A stretch of DNA of 64,000 bases, taken from assembly GCF_022369455.1 (NCBI RefSeq), contig NZ_CP059599.1, positions 1,330,409 to 1,394,408 on the forward strand, written 5' to 3'. Source of the stretch: Campylobacter sp. RM5004 (GTDB taxonomy: Bacteria > Campylobacterota > Campylobacteria > Campylobacterales > Campylobacteraceae). This document shows positions 18,024-26,186 of the stretch, in pieces (position 1 is the first letter of the stretch; each line of letters opens with the position of its first letter). The position numbers were made by a program, and so were the translations under genes. The notes beneath the pieces are model-generated. The model searched no databases. It saw only the letters and a list, made by a program, of their open reading frames with translations, and had not been told where the DNA came from.

Positions 18024-19286
18024 TTATTCTCCTTTATAAATTATTTTTCCATCACAAATTGTTAACATTACTTTTGAGCTTAAAACTTCACCTAAATAAG
18101 GTGTGTTTTTGCCAAGACTTATAATTTCGCTTTCTTTTAATTCCCAAGTTTTTTCTAAATCTATCACAACAATATCAGCCCTAGAGCCAACTTTTAGCTC
18201 TCCTGCGTTTTCTAAATTAAAGATTTTTTTAGGATTTAGGCTAAATGCGTTTAAGATAGTTTTTAGGCTTACTAAATTCGTTTTAACTAGCTTTGTATAA
18301 AGCAGCGAAAATGCAAACTCACTTCCTATAATTCCAAAATACGCTTTAGAAAATCCACCTTGCTTTTCATCTTTTGAATGTGGAGCATGATCGGTTGCGA
18401 TAACTTCAATTATGCCTTCATTTAAAGCTTTTATTAAATAATCTTTATCATCTTTACTTCTTAAAGGTGGGTTCATTTTCCACATTCCATTATCTTCTTT
18501 TATATCTTCATCACAAGATATTAAATGATGTGGGGTTACTTCGCAGCTTATATTTACACCTAAGCTCTTGCCAAGCTCAACCATTTTTACGCTTTCTTTT
18601 GCACTTATGTGGCATACATGATAATTTGAATTAGTCTCTTTACAAAGTAGCATATCTCTTGCAACTTGCACACTTTCGCTTGAGCTTGAAATTCCTTTTA
18701 TGCCTAGCTTTTTTGCTTGCAAACCATCGTGCATAAAACCACCTTCTACTAAGTCTAAATCCTCACAATGTGCTATTATGTATTTATTAAGCTTAGCGCA
18801 TTCTATCATTGCATCTTTCATAATTTTTGCATTTGCAACGCCTCTTCCATCATCACTAAACGCAAATACAAAAGGTGCTAATTCGCTAAAATTAACTAAG
18901 CTTTGCCCCTTTTCTTCAAGCGTAATTGCTCCGTATGGTAAGACTTTCATGCAAGAATCTTTTTTAATAAGTTCTAATTCTTGATTTAAATTCTCTAAGC
19001 TATCAGGCACTGGCTTTAGGTTTGGCATAGCACAAGCTGTGGTAATTCCACCTTTTGCATTTGCTAATGAGCCTGTTTTAATTGTCTCTTTGTGTGAATA
19101 TCCTGGCTCTCTTAGGTGCTGATGAATATCAACAAAACCTGCACTAACAAGCCTACCTTTAACATCAATTACTTCGCCACAATAATTAATATTAGGAGCG
19201 ATTTTTACAATCTTTTCATTTTCAATTAAAATATCTGTATTAATAAATTCATTATCAATAAACGCATTGCAATTTTTAAGAAGCAT
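18024..19286 (-). CDS. pyrC: Dihydroorotase (class I type)
   Basis: Zinc amidohydrolase forming dihydroorotate from carbamoyl aspartate. The 420 aa show HQHLREP at residues 55-61 (metal-binding HxH plus substrate Arg), NPPLRSKDD for substrate contact and ATDHAPHSKDEK near residue 300. I chose the ATG at 19284-19286, one base after the pyrB stop, because AAGGA lies at ideal distance; the upstream ATG at 19307 would overlap pyrB. The protein is of the PyrC/AllB class I type rather than the short E. coli PyrC type. Confidence 0.93.
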   Translation of the reverse strand: MLLKNCNAFIDNEFINTDILIENEKIVKIAPNINYCGEVIDVKGRLVSAGFVDIHQHLREPGYSHKETIKTGSLANAKGGITTACAMPNLKPVPDSLENLNQELELIKKDSCMKVLPYGAITLEEKGQSLVNFSELAPFVFAFSDDGRGVANAKIMKDAMIECAKLNKYIIAHCEDLDLVEGGFMHDGLQAKKLGIKGISSSSESVQVARDMLLCKETNSNYHVCHISAKESVKMVELGKSLGVNISCEVTPHHLISCDEDIKEDNGMWKMNPPLRSKDDKDYLIKALNEGIIEVIATDHAPHSKDEKQGGFSKAYFGIIGSEFAFSLLYTKLVKTNLVSLKTILNAFSLNPKKIFNLENAGELKVGSRADIVVIDLEKTWELKESEIISLGKNTPYLGEVLSSKVMLTICDGKIIYKGE

Positions 19287-19287
19287 T

Positions 19288-20163
19288 TTAAATCCTTTCA
19301 TAAACATAATCTAATATTGCCATTCTGGCAAACACACCATTACTCATTTGTGTAAAAATCCTTGATTTAGGACACTCAACCAAACAACTATCAATCTCTA
19401 CATCTCTATTAATTGGTGCTGGATGAAGAATGATTGCATTCTCTTTTAGCATTTTGTATTTATCCATTGTAAGGGCGAATGAATTTCTGTATTTAGCTAA
19501 ATCAAGTTCGTTTTTATCGTGTCTTTCGTGCTGAATGCGAAGTAGCATGCAAACATCAATTTCGTTAATTATTTCATCAAGTTTGTAATAATCTTTGTAT
19601 TCATTGTCTTGATAAATAGGCGGTGCTACTAAAAATACTTTAGCTCCAAGTCGCTCAAGCGCATCTTTGTTTGACCTTGCTACACGAGAGTTTTTAATAT
19701 CTCCAACAATAGCAATTTTAAGACCTTCAAAAGTATTAAATTGTTCGTAGATTGTCATAAGATCAAGCAAACATTGAGATGGATGTGCTCCGCTGCCATC
19801 ACCTGCATTGATGATTTTTGCATTAAGATTTTTTAATTCATCAAAATAATTATTTTGTTTATGCCTAATTACTAAAACGCTAGTTCCAAGACTTTCAAAA
19901 GTCTTGCAAGTATCATATAAACTCTCGCCTTTATTAATACTTGAACTTGCTGCAGAAAAATTAAGCACTCTAAAGCCAAGCTTAAGCTCGGCAACTTCAA
20001 AACTAGTCCTTGTTCTTGTAGAATCTTCAAAAAATAAATTAGCTATGATTTTATTTTCATAAGTTTTAAAAAAGCCATCGTTATTTTTATAATAAAGTGC
20101 TTTTTTAATTAACTTATAAAAATCATCATTACTAAGAGTTCTAGTTGTTAAATAATCACGCAT
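19288..20163 (-). CDS. pyrB: Aspartate carbamoyltransferase catalytic subunit
   Basis: Condenses carbamoyl phosphate with aspartate, the committed step of pyrimidine synthesis. The 291 aa carry the carbamoyl-phosphate motif [10 protein letters not shown] (STRT at 48-51), [10 protein letters not shown](C)LLD, and [11 protein letters not shown] near the C-terminus. A strong GGGAGG site precedes the ATG. No regulatory pyrI is adjacent. First gene of pyrB-pyrC-carB. Confidence 0.96.
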   Translation of the reverse strand: MRDYLTTRTLSNDDFYKLIKKALYYKNNDGFFKTYENKIIANLFFEDSTRTRTSFEVAELKLGFRVLNFSAASSSINKGESLYDTCKTFESLGTSVLVIRHKQNNYFDELKNLNAKIINAGDGSGAHPSQCLLDLMTIYEQFNTFEGLKIAIVGDIKNSRVARSNKDALERLGAKVFLVAPPIYQDNEYKDYYKLDEIINEIDVCMLLRIQHERHDKNELDLAKYRNSFALTMDKYKMLKENAIILHPAPINRDVEIDSCLVECPKSRIFTQMSNGVFARMAILDYVYERI

Positions 20164-20260
20164 TTTTTTCCTCCCACGAGAGTAAGGCCTAACCGCCGAA
20201 ATGTGATTGAAATATAAAGGGGAAATTGTGTAATTTGAAGTTCAAAAAAATCTGTCAATA
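20164..20260 (-). promoter_or_regulatory. pyrB leader with GC-rich segment
   Basis: The minus-strand leader contains an unusually GC-rich stretch, CGGCGGTTAGGCCTTACTC, followed by GTGGGAGG and the pyrB start; its base composition stands out from the AT-rich surroundings. Upstream is TTGACA (about 20255) without a clear -10. It may be an RNA regulatory leader hiding the ribosome site, but no known riboswitch class is recognised. Confidence 0.35.
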
Positions 20261-20293
20261 ATACTAATATAAACTTAAATTAAAATAAATTTT

Positions 20294-20316
20294 AAAGAAT
20301 TTAGAATAGGAATTTG
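20294..20316. repeat. Dispersed repeat unit
   Basis: AAAGAATTTAGAATAGGAAT, a single variant reverse unit upstream of pyrB. Confidence 0.45.
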
Positions 20317-20332
20317 GATTTTTAAACTCAAT

Positions 20333-20406
20333 TTCCGAATTCAAATTCCTTTTGAATTTACTTAGAAATTACATTGAAAAATTAAAGAATTTGAAATAGG
20401 AATTTC
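20333..20406. repeat. Dispersed palindromic repeat, 75-bp type (copy 2)
   Basis: Ends CCGAATTCAAATTCC and GAATTTGAAATAGGAATTT enclose CTTAGAAATTACATTGAAA, the inverse complement of the core at 12208-12283. One end carries the GGAATTC-type variant. Confidence 0.8.
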
Positions 20407-20419
20407 AAATTCTTTTTGA

Positions 20420-21592
20420 TTAAGAGTTTATATATTTCATTGTGGTTTCATAGCATAAATAAGCCATAGCAATAGTAATAATCCAACCAAATAAAGCTAA
20501 TAATTTAGAATGATTATAATCACCTACTATGTTTTTCTTATATGCAGCAATCAAAATCACACATAAAGCAATAGGCAAAATAAATCCGTTTAAAGTCCCA
20601 ACTAGAATTAAAACTTGAGTAGGACGACCTATGGTAGAAAATACTAAGGTTGAAAATATTATAAATGCTATTATTATGTTATTTTCATTCTTTTTAAGCC
20701 ATGGGCTAAAGCTTGAAATAAAACTTACCGAAGTATAAGCACAGCCAACAACTGATGTAATAGAAGCAGCCCAAATAACTATACCAAAAACAATGCTTCC
20801 AAATGAGCCTAAAATATATTCAAACGGAGTTAAAGCAGGATTATTAGGATTTAATTTAACGCCCAAAGAAATAACACCTAAAACAGCTAAAAATAAAAAT
20901 ACTCTAATAATACTTGCTATTAGTATTCCTGAAATTGAGCTTTTGCTAACTTCTTTTAGATTTTCTTTACCACTTATCCCTGCATCAAGCAAACGATGAG
21001 CGCCTGAAAATGTGATATATCCACCAACGGTTCCACCTATTAAAGTTACTAGGCTTAGTGCATTAAACTTAGATGGCACAAAGGTTTCTACTACAACTTC
21101 TTTAAAAGGTGGATTTGCCTTAAAAACAATATAAATAATAATTAAGATTAACAATGCTCCTAAGATTTTTGCAAATCTATCCATATGAGCACCTGCGTCT
21201 TTATTAATAAAAATCCCAATAGCAATAATTGCACTAATACAAGCTCCTAAAATAGGATTAATGCCAAATATCGTCTCAAATCCAAGCCCAGCTCCTGCAA
21301 TATTTCCTATATTAAAAGCAAGTCCGCCCAAAATAATCAAAAATGATAATAAATACCCAACTCCAGGAAAGACCTTATTAGCAATATCTTGAGCCTTTAG
21401 CTTACTTACTGCAATTACTCTCCATACGTTAAATTGAACCCCTATATCCATAATAACTGACATTAAAATAATAAAGGCAAAACTAGCTCCTAAATCAGCT
21501 GTAAAACTTGCAGTTTGAGTTAAAAACCCAGGGCCAACTGCTGAAGTTGCCATTAAAAACGCAGCCCCTAAAATGGCACGATTATCTTTCAT
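20420..21592 (-). CDS. NRAMP-family membrane transporter of the 5-oxoproline cluster (YcsG-like)
   Basis: The 390-aa polytopic membrane protein has about 11 hydrophobic segments and begins with the NRAMP-type GAAFLMATSAVGPGFLTQT. It belongs to the NRAMP superfamily, but in Bacillus the equivalent gene (ycsG) sits beside ycsF/pxpA, and the role there may be substrate uptake rather than metal uptake. The start ATG overlaps the pxpA stop by one base (TAATG), so it is co-translated with the 5-oxoprolinase genes. The transported substrate is inferred only from context. Confidence 0.75.
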   Translation of the reverse strand: MKDNRAILGAAFLMATSAVGPGFLTQTASFTADLGASFAFIILMSVIMDIGVQFNVWRVIAVSKLKAQDIANKVFPGVGYLLSFLIILGGLAFNIGNIAGAGLGFETIFGINPILGACISAIIAIGIFINKDAGAHMDRFAKILGALLILIIIYIVFKANPPFKEVVVETFVPSKFNALSLVTLIGGTVGGYITFSGAHRLLDAGISGKENLKEVSKSSISGILIASIIRVFLFLAVLGVISLGVKLNPNNPALTPFEYILGSFGSIVFGIVIWAASITSVVGCAYTSVSFISSFSPWLKKNENNIIIAFIIFSTLVFSTIGRPTQVLILVGTLNGFILPIALCVILIAAYKKNIVGDYNHSKLLALFGWIITIAMAYLCYETTMKYINS

Positions 21593-22329
21593 TAATTACT
21601 CCTTATGCTTATGTTGTTTTCTTCTAAAGTTTTTTTGATTTTTTTGGCAAATAAAATTGCTTTTTCGTTATCTCCATGCAAGCATAAACTTTCAGCCTTT
21701 ATAGGAACTTTTTTGCCATTTTCGCTAATTACAAATGAGTTTTTAATCATTCTTAAAACTTGATTTATAGCTTCATTTTCATCTTTAATAACAGCATTTT
21801 CTTTACTTCTTGATACCAACAAGCCCTCGTCTGTATATCTTCTATCTGCAAAAACTTCGCTAATTGATTTAATACCAACTTCATTTGTAGCACTAATTAA
21901 ACACGAATTACTAAGCCCCATTAAAGCAATATCTTCGCCTAATTTTGCAACTTCTATTGCGATATTTTTAGCTAGTTTAAAATCTACGCAAGCCATATTA
22001 TATAAAGCTCCATGTGGCTTAACATAGCTTAATTTAACCCCTACTAATTCACACATTTGCTTCATCGCACCAAATTGATAAGCAAGCAAGGCTTTTAGCT
22101 CAACTTCACTTAGATTTTCATTACTTCTTCCAAAATTAGCCCTATCATCAAAGCTAGGATGCGCTCCTATTCTTAAGCCTAATTCTTTTGCAAGTTTAAG
22201 TGTCTTTAAAATCTCTTTATAATTGCCTGCATGAAGACCACAGCAAACATTTACCGAGCTAATTACTCTCATAATCTCTTCATCATTACCAATGCCTTCA
22301 GCTAAATCTGAATTAAAATCAATTTTCAC
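21592..22329 (-). CDS. pxpA: 5-oxoprolinase subunit A (LamB/YcsF family)
   Basis: Part of PxpABC, the ATP-dependent bacterial 5-oxoprolinase that opens 5-oxoproline to glutamate. The 245 aa have the family signatures DFNSDLAEG at the N-terminus, NVCCGLHAGN near residue 28, RIGAHPSFDD near 55 and KPHGALYN near 104. It overlaps pxpC by 11 bases and the transporter gene by one base. Assignment is firm by family and by linkage to pxpB and pxpC. Confidence 0.93.
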   Translation of the reverse strand: MKIDFNSDLAEGIGNDEEIMRVISSVNVCCGLHAGNYKEILKTLKLAKELGLRIGAHPSFDDRANFGRSNENLSEVELKALLAYQFGAMKQMCELVGVKLSYVKPHGALYNMACVDFKLAKNIAIEVAKLGEDIALMGLSNSCLISATNEVGIKSISEVFADRRYTDEGLLVSRSKENAVIKDENEAINQVLRMIKNSFVISENGKKVPIKAESLCLHGDNEKAILFAKKIKKTLEENNISIRSN

Positions 22330-23242
22330 TTGCGTACTCCTTTACTTGATTTATATGTGATATTCTTTCTTTTTTAGCTTCTAAGGCTTCTTTTAAATCT
22401 ACTAATTCAAAAGAGATTTTACTATTAATTCTACTTTGAGCAAAAAGCCCTAAATCAGCCTCAATTACTTGAGCGATTTTTGCATAACCGCCTGTAGTTT
22501 GTGCATCTTTTAATAAAACAATAGGCTCTCCGCCACTTGGCACTTGAATTGTCCCTGCACTAACTCCGTGAGATGCTAAAGAAAGCTCTTCTTTTAAATC
22601 TAATTTAAAATCACTTTTTAATCTATACCCCATTCTATTGCTTGAACTTGTAATTAAAAACTCATTATTTAATAAATTGTGTTTAGCCTCATCGCTAAAA
22701 TAATCCCACTCACTACCCTTTAATATCCTAATGCTTTTTCTATTTTTAATACCCGCTACTGCTATTTGAGATAAATTCATTCTTGAGCCTATGCTAAGCT
22801 CATCGCCTACTTTTAATGCTCTTCCGTTTAATCCACCAAAATTTGCACTAAGATTTGTAGAAGCTGAGTTTAAAACCAAATCAGCCTTAAAACCACCATA
22901 AGCACAAATATAAGCACACATTCCCGACATTGCCCTTACTAATCTTAAGGTTTTTCCTGCTTCAATTCTAATTCTGTAATTATTATGAATTGGCTTTTCA
23001 TCTATAAAAGCTTCATAATTTGCTCCTGTGATACAAAAAGTCATTGCTTTATCGCAATATATTTCAATACCGCCTAAAATAACTTCAATTGCAGGTGCGT
23101 TTAAATCATTGCCTAATAAAGCATTTCCTAACATAAAGCTCCATTTATCCAAAGCTCCGTTTTCATTAACCCCATAAGCTTTATAATTTAGTCTTCCTAA
23201 ATCTTGAATGCTAGAAATTGATGAAACTTTTGTAACTTTCAT
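22319..23242 (-). CDS. pxpC: 5-oxoprolinase subunit C (KipA / biotin-dependent carboxylase-like)
   Basis: The 307 aa match the AHS2/KipA domain: SSIQDLGRLNYKAYGV at the start, GALDKWSFMLGNALLGN, GCAYICAYGGF-like segment near 113, and a late SGGEPIVLLKDAQTTGGYAKIA block. With PxpB it forms the subunit pair that handles 5-oxoproline activation. Some database entries still call it an allophanate hydrolase subunit; the presence of pxpA and pxpB favours 5-oxoprolinase. It overlaps pxpB by four bases. Confidence 0.92.
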   Translation of the reverse strand: MKVTKVSSISSIQDLGRLNYKAYGVNENGALDKWSFMLGNALLGNDLNAPAIEVILGGIEIYCDKAMTFCITGANYEAFIDEKPIHNNYRIRIEAGKTLRLVRAMSGMCAYICAYGGFKADLVLNSASTNLSANFGGLNGRALKVGDELSIGSRMNLSQIAVAGIKNRKSIRILKGSEWDYFSDEAKHNLLNNEFLITSSSNRMGYRLKSDFKLDLKEELSLASHGVSAGTIQVPSGGEPIVLLKDAQTTGGYAKIAQVIEADLGLFAQSRINSKISFELVDLKEALEAKKERISHINQVKEYASEN

Positions 23243-23898
23243 AATCTCTCCTTAATGCTATTAATTACAAACTTAAGCTTATCTCCTGCTTTTAAAAGGC
23301 TTGGCTCGTCGCTATTAATATCAAATAATTTTGTTTTAGTATTGCCTATTATGTTCCAACCACCAGGGCTTTGATAAGGATATATTCCAGTTTGTGCTCC
23401 GCCTATACCAACTGAACCTGCAGGGATTTTTAGTCTTGGAGTGCTAAGTCTTGGAGTATGAAGCCTAATATCAAGCCCACCTAAATAAGCAAAACCAGGT
23501 TGAAAACCTATAAAATAAACATCATAAATAGGCTCGGCATGTAATTTTGCAAATTCGCTCATACTCATACCTTTAGCCTTAGCAATAACTTTTAAATCAA
23601 GTCCTAAATCCCCACCATAATCAACTGCAATTTCTACTAATTTTCCATTTAATTCAAGTGGTTTTATGTATTTTATTAGTTCGTTTAATTCGCTTTGTAA
23701 ATCTAATAATTCTTTATAATTTAAATCACTTGTTAGCACATAAACACTATTCATACCAACTACTACTTCTTTAATATGAGCTTTGTTTTTAAGCTCTTCG
23801 TTAAGTGCGTAGCAAAGACGTTGATTTTGCATACTAATAGGAGGCGCTAGGTATAAAAGAAGTGAAGTTTCACTAATTATTTTAAACTCATTATACAT
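23239..23898 (-). CDS. pxpB: 5-oxoprolinase subunit B (KipI / AHS1 family)
   Basis: The 219-aa cyclophilin-like AHS1 domain protein shows the family landmarks FIGFQPGFAYLGGLD near residue 130, PRLKIPAGSVGIGG near 155 and YPYQSPGGWNIIG near 173. Works with PxpC. First of the three pxp genes in transcription order after the DUF1445 gene, nine bases downstream of it. Confidence 0.92.
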   Translation of the reverse strand: MYNEFKIISETSLLLYLAPPISMQNQRLCYALNEELKNKAHIKEVVVGMNSVYVLTSDLNYKELLDLQSELNELIKYIKPLELNGKLVEIAVDYGGDLGLDLKVIAKAKGMSMSEFAKLHAEPIYDVYFIGFQPGFAYLGGLDIRLHTPRLSTPRLKIPAGSVGIGGAQTGIYPYQSPGGWNIIGNTKTKLFDINSDEPSLLKAGDKLKFVINSIKERL

Positions 23899-23907
23899 TT
23901 TACGCTC

Positions 23908-24681
23908 CTAAAATACTGAATATTCATTATCTTGCTTATCAGTTACGAACATATAGCCAGGCGAATGTGTTATCATAATCTCAGGTTTGCTAGTAAGTGC
24001 AATGCTTTGCGGAGTTACCCCACAAGCCCAAAATACACAAACTTCATCAGGATAAATAGTAGATGCGTCGCCAAAATCAGGCTTTGAAATATCTTTTATA
24101 CCTATTTCGCGTGGATTTCCTATGTGAATTGGAGCTCCATGAACGCTTGGAAAAAGTGCTGTTGTAGTTGTAGCTCTAATTAAATCCTTGTATTTAATAG
24201 GTCTCATTGATACAACCATTTTTCCATGAAATTTACCCGCACTAAGGCAATCAATATTTGTAATATACATAGGCACATTATGATCTTCTTCAATGTGTCT
24301 TAAAGGGATTTTGTGATTTATCAAAGCTGCTTCAAATGAAAACGAACAGCCCATTAGAAAACTTACATAATCATCTTTAAAATAATTTATAATATCGCTT
24401 ACTTCATCTACTAATTCGCCTTTTTTATATATTCTGTATTTAGGAATGCTTGTTCTAATGTCTGCGTTATCAGCACATATTTTGGTCAAATACTCTCCTG
24501 CATCAAGCACTTCTATCAAAGGACAAGGTTTTGGATTTCTTTGACAAAATAATAAAAAATCATAAGCATCACTCTTTGGTAAAATCGCAAGATTTGCTTG
24601 AACATAGTTAGGACACACACCTGAAGTAGGTTTATTAAACTCGTTTTTTGAAATCAAAGCTCTTAATTCTTTTGGGGTCAT
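23908..24681 (-). CDS. Putative hydro-lyase, DUF1445 / YcsI family
   Basis: The 257 aa match the DUF1445 (D-glutamate cyclase-like) family seen as ycsI in Bacillus, beside the same pxp genes. Visible features are the N-terminal FNKPTSGVCPNYVQANLAIL and LMGCSFSFEAALI near 110, HIGNPREIGI near 185 and CVFWACGVTPQ near 215. One plausible role is formation or handling of 5-oxoproline or D-glutamate derivatives feeding PxpABC; this is inferred from family and context. Likely first gene of the operon. Confidence 0.8.
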   Translation of the reverse strand: MTPKELRALISKNEFNKPTSGVCPNYVQANLAILPKSDAYDFLLFCQRNPKPCPLIEVLDAGEYLTKICADNADIRTSIPKYRIYKKGELVDEVSDIINYFKDDYVSFLMGCSFSFEAALINHKIPLRHIEEDHNVPMYITNIDCLSAGKFHGKMVVSMRPIKYKDLIRATTTTALFPSVHGAPIHIGNPREIGIKDISKPDFGDASTIYPDEVCVFWACGVTPQSIALTSKPEIMITHSPGYMFVTDKQDNEYSVF

Positions 24682-24803
24682 TTTATCTTCTTTAGTTTTA
24701 TTTTGATTGTAATGTTAAATAATGTGAAATTTTGTAAAAAAAATAAAATATTATTTTTAGTTGTTACTAGATTACTCAAATAATAATAAGTATTTAAGAA
24801 GTT

Positions 24804-24828
24804 TAAAGAATTTAAAATAGGAATTTTA
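24804..24828. repeat. Dispersed repeat unit
   Basis: AAAGAATTTAAAATAGGAATT, a single reverse unit. Confidence 0.5.
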
Positions 24829-24926
24829 AAATTAAAAAGCAATTTTTACACATTTTAAAAAATTATTAGTTATATAAGCTACAAATTATTATGCTAAATA
24901 TTTAGGATAATTCATTGTACTTAATT

Positions 24927-24950
24927 AAATTCCTATTTCAAATTCTTAAG
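24927..24950. repeat. Dispersed repeat unit
   Basis: AAATTCCTATTTCAAATTCT, a single consensus forward unit. Confidence 0.6.
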
Positions 24951-25039
24951 AATTTTTATGAGTTTATATATTTCAAATAATTTAGTATGTAAAAACTAAA
25001 GCTATTAAATATTTTGAACTTAAATAGAATTAATAAAAT

Positions 25040-25259
25040 CAAATTCCTATTTCAAATTCTTTAAAAGTTTAAACAAAAACTATTGATAATCATTATACGC
25101 TCGGCACTCAACCAATCTCAACCAATCTCAAGCAATCTCAAGCAAAACACTCCTAAGTAGTAAGCGCTAAAATTCAAACTAAAAGAAAAAATATAAAAGT
25201 ATTTGAAGTTTATGTTTAATTATTTAGACAAACAAAAGAATTTAGATTAGGAATTTGAC
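25040..25259. repeat. Composite repeat element with Fur-box-like core (copy 2)
   Basis: It opens with AAATTCCTATTTCAAATTC and closes with GAATTTAGATTAGGAATTT. The first about 65 bp align closely with 1485-1550, including TATTGATAATCATTATA and CTCGGCAC, and TATAAAAGTATTTGAAGTT recurs near the end. A tandem decamer replaces the middle. It is thus a longer relative of the palindromic elements. Confidence 0.6.
25107..25145. repeat. Short tandem repeat, 10-bp unit
   Basis: About 3.5 copies of a ten-base unit (AACCAATCTC, with AAGCAATCTC variants) inside the composite element. Confidence 0.75.
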
Positions 25260-25390
25260 TTTAAAATTTATAAGATTATGCTTGATAAATTGAAAGCTGA
25301 TATTTTAAAATAATACAAGTAAAAGTTGTAATCTTAATTTACGTAAAAAAACAAATGAATACTTTTAATTTTATAAGGTCTAATATTATT

Positions 25391-25420
25391 TAAATTCCTA
25401 ATTCAAATTCTTTGAAATTT
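25391..25420. repeat. Dispersed repeat unit
   Basis: AAATTCCTAATTCAAATTCT followed by TTGAAATTT; single forward unit. Confidence 0.55.
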
Positions 25421-25647
25421 GTAATTATTTTGGCTTTGCTCGTGTGATTACAAAATTTTGCTAATTTTAAATACAAATACATTTAATAGATTTAAATAAA
25501 CTTTAGTTCGCTTATAATTTTGTATTTTATTATTGATTAAATATTGAAAATTTCAAAGAATTTGAATTAAAAATTACTTTAAAACATTAAGAATTAATCA
25601 TTTAAATAATTATTAAAATCTAGGCTTATTATTTATAATGCAAGTTA

Positions 25648-25680
25648 AATAACCCTAGCTTGAGCTAAGATTATTTTTTA
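25648..25680 (+). terminator. Stem-loop followed by T-run near end of def
   Basis: AATAACCCTAGC and GCTAAGATTATT pair through 12 bp (two G-U) around TTGA and are followed on the plus strand by TTTTT. On the minus strand the same stem overlaps the def stop codon and could end the tig-clpP-def transcript, though without a U-run. Read on the plus strand it looks like an intrinsic terminator. Confidence 0.45.
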
Positions 25681-26186
25681 GACTTTTTAGAGTTTTTTAA
25701 ATGTTTTTCTAGTTTTTTTCTTCCGTTAAAAGATAGTTTTTCTATAAATAAATGTCCATTTAAATGGTCGTTTTCATGTTGGATAGCAACAGCTAAAAGA
25801 CCATCTGTCTCAAGACTTTTTGCATTGCCAAACCTATCGCAGTAATCAACCTTAATCCTATCGTATCTAGTTACTTCTTCAAAAAATCCAGGAACACTAA
25901 GGCAACCTTCTTCATAAACTTGAGTTCCTTCTCCAATAGGAGTAATTACAGGATTAATAAATTCAATTAAATCTTCTTTGTTTTGCTCTTCTTTATCATT
26001 TAATAGATTTATTAAAAATATTCTTAAAGGTTTTGCTACTTGAATTGCAGCTAAGCCTATACCATTTGATGAAATCATAGTTTCATACATATCATCTAAA
26101 AGTTTATGTAGATTTTCATCAAATTTCTCTACTTCTTGGCTTCTTGTAAAAAGAAGTTTATTTGGATATGTGATTATTTCAAGCAT
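25671..26186 (-). CDS. def: Peptide deformylase
   Basis: Removes the N-formyl group from new proteins. From the chosen start the protein is 171 aa with all three family motifs: GIGLAAIQ near residue 43, EEGCLSVPG near 96 (metal Cys) and HENDHLNG (HExxH metal site) near 139. I chose the ATG at 26184-26186 because MLEIITYPNKLL is the normal N-terminus; it overlaps the upstream gene's stop by eight bases. The longer frame to 26249 lies within that gene and is not supported. Confidence 0.95.
   Translation of the reverse strand: MLEIITYPNKLLFTRSQEVEKFDENLHKLLDDMYETMISSNGIGLAAIQVAKPLRIFLINLLNDKEEQNKEDLIEFINPVITPIGEGTQVYEEGCLSVPGFFEEVTRYDRIKVDYCDRFGNAKSLETDGLLAVAIQHENDHLNGHLFIEKLSFNGRKKLEKHLKNSKKSKK

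Larger units (their letters stand above)
24682..25670. other. 990-bp gap with many repeats between pxp operon and def
   Basis: No supported gene. It contains at least six dispersed repeat units (24804-24828, 24927-24950, 25040-25062, 25235-25258, 25391-25420, about 25555-25575), a tandem 10-bp repeat (25107-25145), a Fur-box-like palindrome (25081-25097), a hairpin with arms TTTGTAAT (25418-25425) and ATTACAAA (25447-25454), a TATAAT at about 25514 and a stem-loop at 25648-25675. The phrase TTTTATAAAGTCTAA at about 1460 recurs here as TTTTATAAGGTCTAA at about 25367. Confidence 0.7.

Noticed and set aside
19286-19307. Longer start for pyrC at 19307
   Set aside because: It would overlap pyrB; the ATG at 19284-19286 has a well-placed AAGGA and gives the normal N-terminus.
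20420-21592. Assignment as MntH manganese transporter
   Set aside because: Family membership alone does not show metal transport here; linkage to pxpA points to the YcsG-type relatives.
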